NCBI GenBank assembly: GCA_965279565.1
Contig: OZ257249.1
Coordinates: 1,054,001 to 1,118,000, forward strand
Reading direction: 5' to 3'
Source: Tagaea sp965279565
GTDB taxonomy: Bacteria; Pseudomonadota; Alphaproteobacteria; CACIAM-22H2
DNA length: 64,000 bases
Each line of letters starts with the position of its first letter. The stretch's first letter is position 1. The translations under genes and the position numbers were made by a program. Positions 9,847 through 17,324 of the stretch are shown piece after piece. The notes under the pieces were generated by a model, which saw nothing but the letters and a program-made list of their open reading frames with translations, had not been told where the DNA came from and did not search any database.

Positions 9847-10677
9847 TCAAGCTGCCCCGGCCGCGGCCGCCAAGGCGGGTGCCGGCGGCGTCTCGCGCCC
9901 GGCATTGGCCGCCGCCAGCGTCGCGGCGATCGCGCGCTCGCAATGCTGTGCCAGATGCTTGCGCGATCCGGCTTCGGCCAGCGAGGTGGGCGCGTGGAAG
10001 ATCACCTCGACGCTGATCCGTCCCAGCCCGATGAACGCCCACAGGTGGGGAAGCAGTTCCATGTCGCCGTACCAGGCCACGGCCGGGCGCAGGGCGCGGC
10101 ACAGCGGCATCCCGTCGAGCCGCGTATAGGCGATCGTGACGGGCTGGACCGCGACCGGCGGGCCGCCCTCGGCCGGCTCGGCGGCGGCGAACAGCGCGCT
10201 CTTGAAGCGGCCGGCACGGTTGCCGTCGCCGGTCGTCCCTTCGGCGAACAGCACGATGTTGCCGCCCTCGGCGAGGCGGCGCTGGAGCGCGTCGGCCTCC
10301 TTGCCCACCGCGCGCGCGCGGCGCGCCACGAAGACCGTACGCTGCAGCTTCGCGAGCCAGCCGAAGAACGGCCAGCCGGCGATCTCGGTCTTGGCGACGA
10401 AGCTGACCTCGGCGAGTGCGGAGAAAACGACGATGTCGAGATAGCTGACATGGTTGGAGACGAACAGCGTGGGCGACGCGGATGCGGGCGCCCCGGTCAC
10501 GCGGATGTCGAGGCCGAACAGGGAAGCGCAGCGCGCATGGTACCAGCGCGGCAGTGCTCGCGCCGCCGGCAGGCCGAGCGCCACGAACGCCGCCTGCACC
10601 GGCATCAGCGGCACGGTCAGCGCCACGTAGATGCAGGCGCGCAGGAACGCCAGCGCGCTCGACCCGATGCCGCCCAA
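9847..10677 (-). CDS. olsA: Lysophospholipid/lyso-ornithine-lipid acyltransferase (PlsC/OlsA family)
   Basis: 276 aa with an N-terminal membrane segment (about 8-35). The acyltransferase motif HX4D is NHVSYLD (H76, D81) and motif III is FAEGTTGDG (E146). PlsC proteins acylate 1-acylglycerol-3-phosphate; OlsA proteins use the same fold to acylate lyso-ornithine lipid. The OlsA reading is favoured because a gene of the OlsB type lies 5 bp upstream and because OlsA-type genes sit next to miaB in rhizobia. The alternative is a second PlsC. Sequence alone does not settle the substrate. Confidence 0.8.
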   Translation of the reverse strand: MGGIGSSALAFLRACIYVALTVPLMPVQAAFVALGLPAARALPRWYHARCASLFGLDIRVTGAPASASPTLFVSNHVSYLDIVVFSALAEVSFVAKTEIAGWPFFGWLAKLQRTVFVARRARAVGKEADALQRRLAEGGNIVLFAEGTTGDGNRAGRFKSALFAAAEPAEGGPPVAVQPVTIAYTRLDGMPLCRALRPAVAWYGDMELLPHLWAFIGLGRISVEVIFHAPTSLAEAGSRKHLAQHCERAIAATLAAANAGRETPPAPALAAAAGAA

Positions 10678-10682
10678 CGCGC

Positions 10683-11552
10683 CTAGTCCGCGGTCGGGCC
10701 GCCGACCTGGCGGCTATAGTGCTTGAAATACTTGTCCGTCACCGCATCGGTGACGACGAGGATGCACACGTCGATCGTATTGAACTCGTGGTCGACGACG
10801 GCACCCTCGCCGATGAAGCCGCCCAGACGCAGATAGCCCTTGATCAGCGGCGGCAGCGCCGCCACCACGGTGCGCGCGTCGAACGCCTTGATCGCGTCCT
10901 CGTGGCCGCCCTGGCCCGCCGGCAGCAGATCCATCGCGACATGCCGCTCGGGCAATGCGCGCGCGCGGATCCCTTCCGGCGCCAGATGGTTGTGGTGGAG
11001 ATAGGAAAGCGCCGCCGCGTGCTCGGCGGGATCGGTTCCAGGCAGGCTCGCGCAGCCGAACATCAGCTTGATGTCGTGCGCGAAGACGTAGGCCGCGATC
11101 CCCTTCCAGAGCAGCTGCATCGTGGGGCGGTTGCGGTGCTGCTGGTCCACGCAGGAACGGCCGAGCTCGAGAAGCTCGCCCTGCTGCGCCAGCAGGCGCG
11201 AGATGTCGAATTCGGTCGCCGTGTAGAAGCCGTCGTGGCGTTCGGCGACGGAACGGCGCAGCAGGCGGTAGGTGCCGACGATCGATTCTGGCCCCTCGCC
11301 CTTCGCGTGGTCGATCACCAGCAGATGGTCGCAATACGCGTCGAACTTGTCCGCGTCGCGACGCGATTCGCGGGCCGCCTGCGAGGGCTGCGCGCCCAGC
11401 TCGTCGTAGAAGACGCGGTAGCGCAGCGCCTGCGCGGCGTCGATGTCGGCCGCGTCGCGCGCCAGGCGCACTTCGAGATTCCCCGAACGCAGCGCGTCGC
11501 CGAAGCCGAGGAGGTCCTGGGCCTGTGTCTTTGGGAGTGCCTGTGCGGTCAT
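10683..11552 (-). CDS. olsB: L-ornithine N-alpha-acyltransferase (OlsB family GNAT)
   Basis: 289 aa. It has the OlsB-like acyltransferase region (ALRYRVFYDELG at about 42-53, VGTYRLLR, LELGRSCV, then LMFGCASLPGTDP). OlsB transfers a 3-hydroxyacyl chain from acyl-ACP to ornithine, the first step of ornithine lipid synthesis at the inner membrane. ATG 11552 overlaps the fur stop (ATGA), and olsA follows after 5 bp, so fur-olsB-olsA forms one unit. Family members are often labelled hemolysin-like or GNAT; biochemical OlsB function is inferred from family and partner gene. Confidence 0.82.
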   Translation of the reverse strand: MTAQALPKTQAQDLLGFGDALRSGNLEVRLARDAADIDAAQALRYRVFYDELGAQPSQAARESRRDADKFDAYCDHLLVIDHAKGEGPESIVGTYRLLRRSVAERHDGFYTATEFDISRLLAQQGELLELGRSCVDQQHRNRPTMQLLWKGIAAYVFAHDIKLMFGCASLPGTDPAEHAAALSYLHHNHLAPEGIRARALPERHVAMDLLPAGQGGHEDAIKAFDARTVVAALPPLIKGYLRLGGFIGEGAVVDHEFNTIDVCILVVTDAVTDKYFKHYSRQVGGPTAD

Positions 11553-12004
11553 TGCGATCGTTCCTTCTTTTCGGGAGGATCGGACTCGCGGGCGCCAAGC
11601 GGAATGCCGAACAGTTCGAGGCGGTGCCCGACGAGCTCGTAACCGAGCCGGCGTGCGACCTCGCGCTGGAGGCGTTCGATTTCTTCGTTGTGGAACTCGA
11701 TCACCGTGCCGCTCTTCACGTCGATAAGGTGATCGTGGTGCTCTTCGGGCGCTTCCTCGTAGCGTGCGCGCCCGTCGCCGAAATCGAGTCGGGCCAGGAT
11801 GTTGGCTTCCTCGAACAGCTTGACGGTCCGGTAGACCGTCGCGATCGAAATGCGCGGATCGATCGCCGCGGCGCGGCGATAGACCTGTTCGACGTCCGGA
11901 TGGTCCGTCGCTTCCGAAAGGACCCGTGCGATGACGCGGCGCTGGCCGGTCATCTTCAGACCCTTTTCGACGCAAAGCTGTTCGATTCGCTGCGGCATCG
12001 ACAT
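11549..12004 (-). CDS. fur: Ferric uptake regulator family protein (Fur/Mur)
   Basis: 151 aa. An N-terminal winged helix (KMTGQRRVIARVL; DVEQVYRRAAAIDPRISIATVYRTV) is followed by the metal-binding dimerisation region HHDHLIDVKSGTVIEF. The C-terminal CxxC pairs of gamma-proteobacterial Fur are absent, as is normal for alphaproteobacterial Fur/Mur, so it could sense iron or manganese. The start is ambiguous among ATGs at 12007, 12004 and 11998; AAGGAG lies immediately upstream of 12007, and 11998 has the best spacing. It heads the unit fur-olsB-olsA-miaB and is preceded by a perfect TATAAT (12107-12112). Confidence 0.92.
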   Translation of the reverse strand: MSMPQRIEQLCVEKGLKMTGQRRVIARVLSEATDHPDVEQVYRRAAAIDPRISIATVYRTVKLFEEANILARLDFGDGRARYEEAPEEHHDHLIDVKSGTVIEFHNEEIERLQREVARRLGYELVGHRLELFGIPLGARESDPPEKKERSQ

Positions 12005-12106
12005 CATGCTCCTTGAACCTTCCGGCATGCCGATCCCCCTGTACCCGGACCCGGATTTCGCCATGTGCGAATCGGACCCGCGAACCGATGGGAACGGTCT
12101 ACGCGC

Positions 12107-12150
12107 ATTATATTGCGGCGCGATGACGGGAACACTGCCGTTTTCCCGTC
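12107..12150 (-). promoter_or_regulatory. Putative fur promoter with upstream dyad
   Basis: On the minus strand a perfect TATAAT lies at 12112-12107, about 100 bp before the fur start. No good -35 is visible at 17 bp. Overlapping the -35 zone is an inverted repeat, GACGGGAA (12125-12132) and TTCCCGTC (12143-12150), with a 10-nt spacer. It could be an operator for Fur or MucR, or a weak terminator stem for mucR, whose stop is at 12171. It has no U-tract, so the operator reading is preferred. Confidence 0.45.
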
Positions 12151-12170
12151 GTCCCGGTACCGCAGTCCGG

Positions 12171-12587
12171 TCAATCGCTGCCGCGGCGGCGCTTGGACTT
12201 CGTGCCGAGACCCAGATCGCGCGCGAGCTGGCTGCGCTTCTTGGCATAGTTAGGCGCAACCATCGGATAGTCCGGCGCCAGACCCCAGCGCTCGCGATAC
12301 TGCTCGGGCGACATGTTGTAGGCCGCCTTGAGGTGCCGCTTCAGCATCTTCAGCTTCTTGCCGTCCTCGAGGCAGACGATGAAGTCGTTCGTGACCGAAC
12401 GCTTGATCGGCACGGCGGGCTGCGGCCGCTCGACCGGGGCGGCCGTGGTGCCGACGGTCGACAGCGTCTGGTAGACCTGCCGGATCAGGCCGGGAAGCTC
12501 CTCCGTCGCCAGCGCGTTCTTCGAGACATGGGCCGCGACAATATTCGCGGTCAGTGCCAGAACATCATTGGATTTAAATTCGGACAT
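12171..12587 (-). CDS. MucR/Ros family transcriptional regulator with degenerate zinc finger
   Basis: 138 aa, typical MucR length. The N-terminal helical region (about 1-55) is the oligomerisation part. The C-terminal DNA-binding part contains FIVCLEDG...LKRHLK...MSPEQYRERWGL and YPMVAPNYAKKRSQLA, which is diagnostic of MucR. MucR/Ros proteins are H-NS-like regulators of exopolysaccharide, motility and virulence genes. The Cys2His2 finger is incomplete: the second Cys is Asp (CLED) and the second His is missing (HLKAAYN). ATG 12587 is chosen because GAGGAA lies 7 nt upstream; an ATG six bases earlier is too close to it. Confidence 0.92.
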   Translation of the reverse strand: MSEFKSNDVLALTANIVAAHVSKNALATEELPGLIRQVYQTLSTVGTTAAPVERPQPAVPIKRSVTNDFIVCLEDGKKLKMLKRHLKAAYNMSPEQYRERWGLAPDYPMVAPNYAKKRSQLARDLGLGTKSKRRRGSD

Positions 12588-12616
12588 TTTCATGTTCCTC
12601 AACAAATCGGGGCCGG

Positions 12617-12663
12617 TCCCCTCGGGGAGCACGGTGTATAGGAAGATCACAATTACTCGGCAA
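12617..12663 (-). promoter_or_regulatory. Putative mucR promoter and leader dyad
   Basis: On the minus strand a -35-like TTGCCG (12663-12658) and -10-like TATACA (12640-12635) are separated by exactly 17 bp, about 50 bp before the mucR start. Between the -10 and the Shine-Dalgarno lies TCCCC-TC-GGGGA (12617-12628), a small inverted repeat near the expected transcription start. It could serve autoregulation, which MucR proteins commonly show. Confidence 0.5.
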
Positions 12664-12694
12664 GGGCGAATACAGCCGCCCGCCGAAAGAAAAT

Positions 12695-13150
12695 TTACTT
12701 GGTTATATTAGCAGGTATTGCCGACATTGTCAGGGCCGCGACCCGCGCACCGGGTCCGCGCTGGTAATAGTCGGCCCGTCGCCCGACAAGGGCGAATCCG
12801 AGCCCGGCGTAGAGTGCACGTGCCGCGGGATTGTCCTCGCCGACCTCCAGGAACAGCGCCCGGGCGCGCGGCACGCACGCCGCGATCCCCACGACAAGCG
12901 CATGGCCGATGCCGAGTCGTCGTGCGCTCGCAAGCACGCCGATGCTGAGCAGCTCCGCCTCGTCCGCGGCGAGCCGGCCGATCGCGAATCCGGCCGGCTC
13001 GCCGTCGGCCAGTGCAAGCAGCGCGAACACGCCGGGCGAACGCAGGACTTCGCCCATCGCGTCGACCGACCAGCCGTCGGCGAAGGTCTCGCGATGCAGT
13101 ACCGACAGCAGCTCGGCATAGGCCCGGTCGACGGGATGGATCTCGATCAT
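12695..13150 (-). CDS. rimI: Ribosomal-protein-alanine N-acetyltransferase
   Basis: 151 aa GNAT protein. It has the acetyl-CoA loop ASARRLGIGHALV and the downstream EVGEDNPAARALYAGLGFALVGRRADYY, the classic RimI EV..N.AA..LY...GF segment. RimI acetylates the N-terminal alanine of ribosomal protein S18 in enterobacteria. Its ATG overlaps the tsaB stop (ATGA); tsaB-rimI is a conserved pair. The substrate in this organism is inferred. Confidence 0.9.
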   Translation of the reverse strand: MIEIHPVDRAYAELLSVLHRETFADGWSVDAMGEVLRSPGVFALLALADGEPAGFAIGRLAADEAELLSIGVLASARRLGIGHALVVGIAACVPRARALFLEVGEDNPAARALYAGLGFALVGRRADYYQRGPGARVAALTMSAIPANITK

Positions 13151-13782
13151 GGCCGCTTGGGTGCGCTCGTCGCCGGCGGATGGATATAGAGCGGCACCAG
13201 CCGGCCGACGGGTTCGGCCGCCGCGGCAAGGCGCGCGATCGTACGCGCGTCGGGCAGTGCGGGCCCGGCCGCGACGCGTGCCCGCTTGCCCGCCTTCGCG
13301 AGCGCTTCGACGAACGAAGCCGCGCGATCGCCCGCAACGAGGAACGAATCGCCGGCAGGGGCGAAGCCTTCGGGCGGGGCGGCGAACGGCGTCTCGTCGT
13401 CGAGCATCACGAACGCCTCGGCGCGCTTGGAATCGAGCGCGATCAAACTGCGTTCGCCCGCGTGCACCGGCTCGATGTCGCCGGCGACGGCCGCGAAACT
13501 GGTGATCCCGACGAGGGCGGCACCCGTCGCGAGGCCCAGCCCCTGTGCGGCGGCAAGCCCGGCGCGCAGGCCCGTGAAATGGCCCGGCCCCAGCGTCGTG
13601 GCGATCCGTGTCATGTCCTGCGCCGTCAACCCGGCCTCGGCGAGCACGTCGCCGATCATCGGCAGCAGCGCTTCGGCATGGCCGCGCGCCATCTCGACAC
13701 GCCGCCAGGCGAGTACTTCGCCGTCGCGGGTCACGCAGGCCGAAACGGCGGCAAAGGCGGTGTCGAAGGCGAGAATTTTCAT
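13147..13782 (-). CDS. tsaB: tRNA threonylcarbamoyladenosine biosynthesis protein TsaB
   Basis: 211 aa ASKHA-fold protein (MKILAFDTAFAAVSACV; LGPGHFTGLRAGLAAAQGL). TsaB is a partner of TsaD and TsaE in t6A37 synthesis. It lacks the TsaD metal-binding histidines, as expected. It is the first gene of the minus-strand run and starts only 14 bp from the divergent VanX-like gene, so any tsaB promoter must lie inside that gene. Confidence 0.93.
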   Translation of the reverse strand: MKILAFDTAFAAVSACVTRDGEVLAWRRVEMARGHAEALLPMIGDVLAEAGLTAQDMTRIATTLGPGHFTGLRAGLAAAQGLGLATGAALVGITSFAAVAGDIEPVHAGERSLIALDSKRAEAFVMLDDETPFAAPPEGFAPAGDSFLVAGDRAASFVEALAKAGKRARVAAGPALPDARTIARLAAAAEPVGRLVPLYIHPPATSAPKRP

Positions 13783-13796
13783 GCTAAACAGGCCCC

Positions 13797-14360
13797 ATGA
13801 CGCTCGCCGCCATTGCCCCGCCGCAGTACGACGTGACGATCGATCTGCGCTACGCCACGCCGGCCAACTTCACCGGCAAACCCGTCTATGCGCGCGCCGC
13901 CGCGTTCCTGCATCCGGACGGCGCACGCCATCTCGCGCGAGCGATCGAGCTTGCCGCGGCGCTTGGCCTGCGCCTCAAGATCTTCGATGCCTTCCGCCCG
14001 TCCGAGGCGCAGTGGGCGTTGTGGAATTTCCGCCCCGATCCCGATTTCATCGCCGATCCGCGGCGCGGCTCGCCCCATTCGCGCGGCGTGGCGGTCGATC
14101 TCACGCTGGTCGACGCGGCCAGCGGCGAGGAGCTGGAGATGGGCACCGAGTTCGACGCCTTCACCGAGCTTTCGTATCACGGCAGCACCGAGGTCAGCGT
14201 CGAAGCGCAGCGCAACCGGCACATGCTGCTCGGGCTGATGTCGGCGGCCGGCTGGGATTTCTACAGGCGCGAATGGTGGCACTATCAGCTCTTCGAATCG
14301 AGGCGCTATCCGGTGCTGTCCGACAGCGTGCTGTCGCCGGGCATGATGGGTGCCGCCTGA
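13797..14360 (+). CDS. D-alanyl-D-alanine dipeptidase (VanX/DdpX family)
   Basis: 187 aa, no signal peptide. The M15 metallopeptidase motifs are complete: substrate-binding R67 (AFRPSE), zinc ligands H94 and D101 in SPHSRGVAVDL, general base E159 and third zinc ligand H162 in REWWH. VanX-type enzymes cleave D-Ala-D-Ala dipeptide in the cytoplasm. Outside resistance clusters, DdpX recycles D-Ala. No van ligase or VanS/VanR genes are nearby, so recycling of cell-wall dipeptide is more likely than glycopeptide resistance. It precedes the glycan cluster by 38 bp and may share its transcript. Confidence 0.9.
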   Translation: MTLAAIAPPQYDVTIDLRYATPANFTGKPVYARAAAFLHPDGARHLARAIELAAALGLRLKIFDAFRPSEAQWALWNFRPDPDFIADPRRGSPHSRGVAVDLTLVDAASGEELEMGTEFDAFTELSYHGSTEVSVEAQRNRHMLLGLMSAAGWDFYRREWWHYQLFESRRYPVLSDSVLSPGMMGAA

Positions 14361-14398
14361 CGAAGGCGCGGCCGGAGCGCGAATCGGGAGACGCAAGC

Positions 14399-15622
14399 TT
14401 GACCCGCCTTGCCGTAATCGTCAAAGGCTGGCCCCGCCTGTCCGAGACCTTCATCGCCCAGGAGCTGGTCGGGCTCGAGGCGCGGGGTCTCGAACTCGAG
14501 CTGTGGTCGCTGCGCCACCCGACCGACACGCGCCGGCATGCGCTCGCCGGCTCGCTGAAGGCCAGGGTCAACTACCTGCCCGAATATCTGTGGCGCGAGC
14601 CGGCCCGTGCGCTCGCGGGCTGGGTGCAGGCACGCCGCCTGCCCGGCTACGCCGCCGCACTTGCCACGTTCCTTTCCGACTGGCGGCGCGATCCCACGCC
14701 CAACCGCGGCCGGCGTTTCGGACAGGCCTGCGTGCTCGCGGCCGAGATGGGGCCGGAAACCGCGCATCTCTACGCGCACTTCATCCATACGCCGGGCTCG
14801 GTCGCGCGCTACGCCGCGATCATGCGCGGGCTGGGCTGGTCGGCCTCGGCGCATGCCAAGGACATCTGGACCACGCCCGACTGGGAGAAGCGCGAAAAGC
14901 TCGCCGCGATGCATTGGTGCACGACCTGCACAAAGGCGGGCTTCGAACATCTCGAAACGCTCGGGCCCGGCAAGACGCGGCTCGTCTATCACGGGCTCGA
15001 TTTCGCGCGCTGGCCCGACCCGCCGGCCCGCGCCGGAAAGGACCCGAATGCGCCCGTCGTCATCGTGTCGGTCGGCCGGCTCGTCGCGAAGAAGGGCTAT
15101 GACGACACGATCGCGGCCCTTGCACGCATCGGCACCGCGCGCGCCTGGCGCTTCGTGCATGTCGGCGGCGGCCCCTTGAAAGCGCAGCTTCAGGCGCAGG
15201 CGGCGGCCGCCGGCATTGCCGACCGGATCGAATGGCGCGGGGCGCGCGACCAGGCCGACGTGCTGTCGGCCCTGCGCGAAGCCGACCTGTTCGTGCTGGC
15301 AAGCCGGATCGCCGCCGACGGCGACCGCGACGGGCTGCCCAACGTGCTGATGGAAGCGGCGAGCCAGGGCCTCGCCCTCGTCGCCACCGACGTCGCCGCG
15401 ATCCCCGAACTGGTCGGGCCGGAAAGCGGCGTGCTGGTCCCGCCCGGCGACGTGGCGGCGCTTGCCGCGGCGATCGAAGGACTGCTTGGCGATCCGGATC
15501 GCCGCGCGACGCTGGGTGCGGCGGCCAACGCGCGCGTCCGGCGCGACTTTCCCTTCGCGCGCGGATTGGAGACGCTGTACGACTTGCTGCACGCATGCGT
15601 ATCGCCGCCTATGCACCGCTGA
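14399..15622 (+). CDS. Glycosyltransferase family 4 protein
   Basis: 407 aa from a TTG start preceded by GGGAG 8 nt upstream. The N-terminal GT-B domain opens with LAVIVKGWPRLSETFIAQEL, the motif of exopolysaccharide GT4 proteins (LSETFI..EL). The C-terminal GT4 domain has VSVGRLVAKKGYDD, the donor site EADLFVLASR...DGLPNVLMEAASQG and PPGDVAALAAAI. The acceptor is unknown. It is the first of three glycosyltransferases in a translationally overlapping chain (28 bp overlap with the next). Confidence 0.9.
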   Translation: MTRLAVIVKGWPRLSETFIAQELVGLEARGLELELWSLRHPTDTRRHALAGSLKARVNYLPEYLWREPARALAGWVQARRLPGYAAALATFLSDWRRDPTPNRGRRFGQACVLAAEMGPETAHLYAHFIHTPGSVARYAAIMRGLGWSASAHAKDIWTTPDWEKREKLAAMHWCTTCTKAGFEHLETLGPGKTRLVYHGLDFARWPDPPARAGKDPNAPVVIVSVGRLVAKKGYDDTIAALARIGTARAWRFVHVGGGPLKAQLQAQAAAAGIADRIEWRGARDQADVLSALREADLFVLASRIAADGDRDGLPNVLMEAASQGLALVATDVAAIPELVGPESGVLVPPGDVAALAAAIEGLLGDPDRRATLGAAANARVRRDFPFARGLETLYDLLHACVSPPMHR

Positions 15623-16725
15623 AGCCGCCCGACCATCCGGTGCCGTCCGGCGACCGGCGTGTGGCGCGGCTGCTCGACCAGGCCCTGAAACTCGCCGGGC
15701 ACGAGGTCGAATGGGCCGGCCGGCTGCGCAGCCGCGACGCGACGGGCGATCCGGCGCGTCAGGCGCGGCTCGCGAGGATCGGCGGCTATCTTGCCGCGCG
15801 CCTGATCCGGCGCTGGAAAGCCGGGCCGTCGCATCTGCGCCCCGATCTCTGGTTCACCTATCACCTCTATTACAAGGCGCCCGACCATCTCGGGCCGCCG
15901 GTCGCCAGGGCGCTCGGCATTCCCTATGTGGCGGTCGAGGCGTCGGTCGCGATGAAGCGCGCCGGCGGACCGTGGGATGCCGGCCATCGCGCCGTGCTCT
16001 CAGCACTGGCGCAGGCCGCTGCAATCGTCTCGCTCAATCCCGGCGACGTGCCGGCACTCGCACCGCATCTCGCGCATGGCACGAAACAACTCGTGCTGCC
16101 GCCGTTCCTCGATTCCAGGCCCTACGCTTCGGCCGCCGCGAACCGCGACATGCATCGCGACGCCTGGGCGCGGCGCCTGAAATTCGATCCGTCGCGACCG
16201 CTGCTGCTCGCCGTCGGCATGCACCGGCCGGGCGACAAGCTGCGTTCCTATGCCGTGCTGGCCGAAGCTTTGGGCCGCATCGCGGCACGCGACTGGCAGC
16301 TCATGATCGTCGGCGACGGACCGGCGCGGTCCGACGTGGAGGCAGCCTTCGCGTCCCTGCGCGCACGCGTCGCGTTCGCGGGCCAGCTCGACGAGGAATC
16401 GCTTGCCGGCCTGATGGCCGCGTCCGACATTTTCGCGTGGCCGGCGATCAACGAGGCCTACGGCATGGCGATCCTCGAAGCGCAGGCGAGCGGCCTGCCC
16501 GTCGTCGCCGGGCGCGGACCCGGCGTGGCCGCGATCGTCGCCGACGGCATCACGGGTACGCTTGTTCCGCCCGGCGATGCGGCGGCGTTCGCCCAAGCGC
16601 TCTCGTCGCTGCTCGACGATCCCGACCGTCGCGCCGCGTTCGGCCGGCAGGCGGCCGTGAAGGTCGCCGCGTCGCACGGCCTGGCCGGGGCCGCCGCGCA
16701 GCTCGACAAGGCGATCGCGCGATGA
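15595..16725 (+). CDS. Glycosyltransferase family 4 protein
   Basis: 376 aa GT-B enzyme. The N-terminus MRIAAYAPLKPPDHPVPSGD matches GT4 proteins that start with a glycine/proline-rich acceptor loop. The C-terminal domain carries LMIVGDGPARSDVEAAF, EESLAGLMAASDIFAWPA and the E(x7)E motif NEAYGMAILEAQASGLPVVA. Sugar and acceptor are not predictable. Its stop overlaps the start of the phosphatase gene (ATGA). Confidence 0.88.
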   Translation: MRIAAYAPLKPPDHPVPSGDRRVARLLDQALKLAGHEVEWAGRLRSRDATGDPARQARLARIGGYLAARLIRRWKAGPSHLRPDLWFTYHLYYKAPDHLGPPVARALGIPYVAVEASVAMKRAGGPWDAGHRAVLSALAQAAAIVSLNPGDVPALAPHLAHGTKQLVLPPFLDSRPYASAAANRDMHRDAWARRLKFDPSRPLLLAVGMHRPGDKLRSYAVLAEALGRIAARDWQLMIVGDGPARSDVEAAFASLRARVAFAGQLDEESLAGLMAASDIFAWPAINEAYGMAILEAQASGLPVVAGRGPGVAAIVADGITGTLVPPGDAAAFAQALSSLLDDPDRRAAFGRQAAVKVAASHGLAGAAAQLDKAIAR

Positions 16726-17324
16726 CGACCCATATCGCCTTCATGCGCCACGGGCCGACCGCATGGAACGGTGCAAAGCGCCTGCAGGGCCGCGCCGACA
16801 TCGAGCTCACGCCGCGCACGCTCACGTTCCTCAAAGAACGCCGGCTGCCGCGCGAGTTCGCCGACTGGCGCGTGCTGTGCTCGCCCTTGCAGCGCTGCCG
16901 GCAGACGGCCGAGGCGCTCGGCCTTGCCGGCGAGATCGATCCGCGCCTTGTCGAGATGGACTGGGGTGCATTCGAGGGGCGCACGGTCGAGCAGCTGCGC
17001 ATCGAACAGGGCGACGCGTTCGCGATGAACGAATCGCGCGGGCTCGACTTCACGCCGCCGCGCGGGGAATCGCCGCGAATGGTGCAGGCGCGCGTTGCCC
17101 CGCTGCTGGCCGAGATCGCCGCCGCCGGCCGCGACACGCTGTGCGTGACGCATCGCGGCGTGTTCCGCGCCGTCTACGCCGCCGCGCGCGGCTGGGACAT
17201 GACGGGCGATTCGCCCGACAAGCTCGATCTCTACGCGCTGCACGTCTTCACGCTGGCACCCGACGGCACGCCGTCGGTCGACAAGCTCAATCTCGCGCTG
17301 AAGCGGCGATGGCGAAAATCCTGA
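16722..17324 (+). CDS. Histidine phosphatase (phosphoglycerate mutase-like) family protein
   Basis: 200 aa. The catalytic RHG motif is at the N-terminus (IAFMRHGPTAWN), with the phosphate-pocket Arg in SPLQRCRQTAEAL and the second His in CVTHRGVFRAVY. Such enzymes dephosphorylate sugar phosphates, nucleotides or cofactor precursors such as alpha-ribazole phosphate. Within a glycan operon, a sugar- or lipid-linked phosphate is a reasonable guess but unproven. The gene overlaps both neighbours (4 and 16 bp). Confidence 0.88.
   Translation: MTTHIAFMRHGPTAWNGAKRLQGRADIELTPRTLTFLKERRLPREFADWRVLCSPLQRCRQTAEALGLAGEIDPRLVEMDWGAFEGRTVEQLRIEQGDAFAMNESRGLDFTPPRGESPRMVQARVAPLLAEIAAAGRDTLCVTHRGVFRAVYAAARGWDMTGDSPDKLDLYALHVFTLAPDGTPSVDKLNLALKRRWRKS

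Noticed and set aside
13797..14360. Vancomycin resistance determinant
   Set aside because: The VanX-like dipeptidase is alone; there is no VanA-type ligase, VanH or VanRS, and Gram-negative DdpX homologues have a recycling role.
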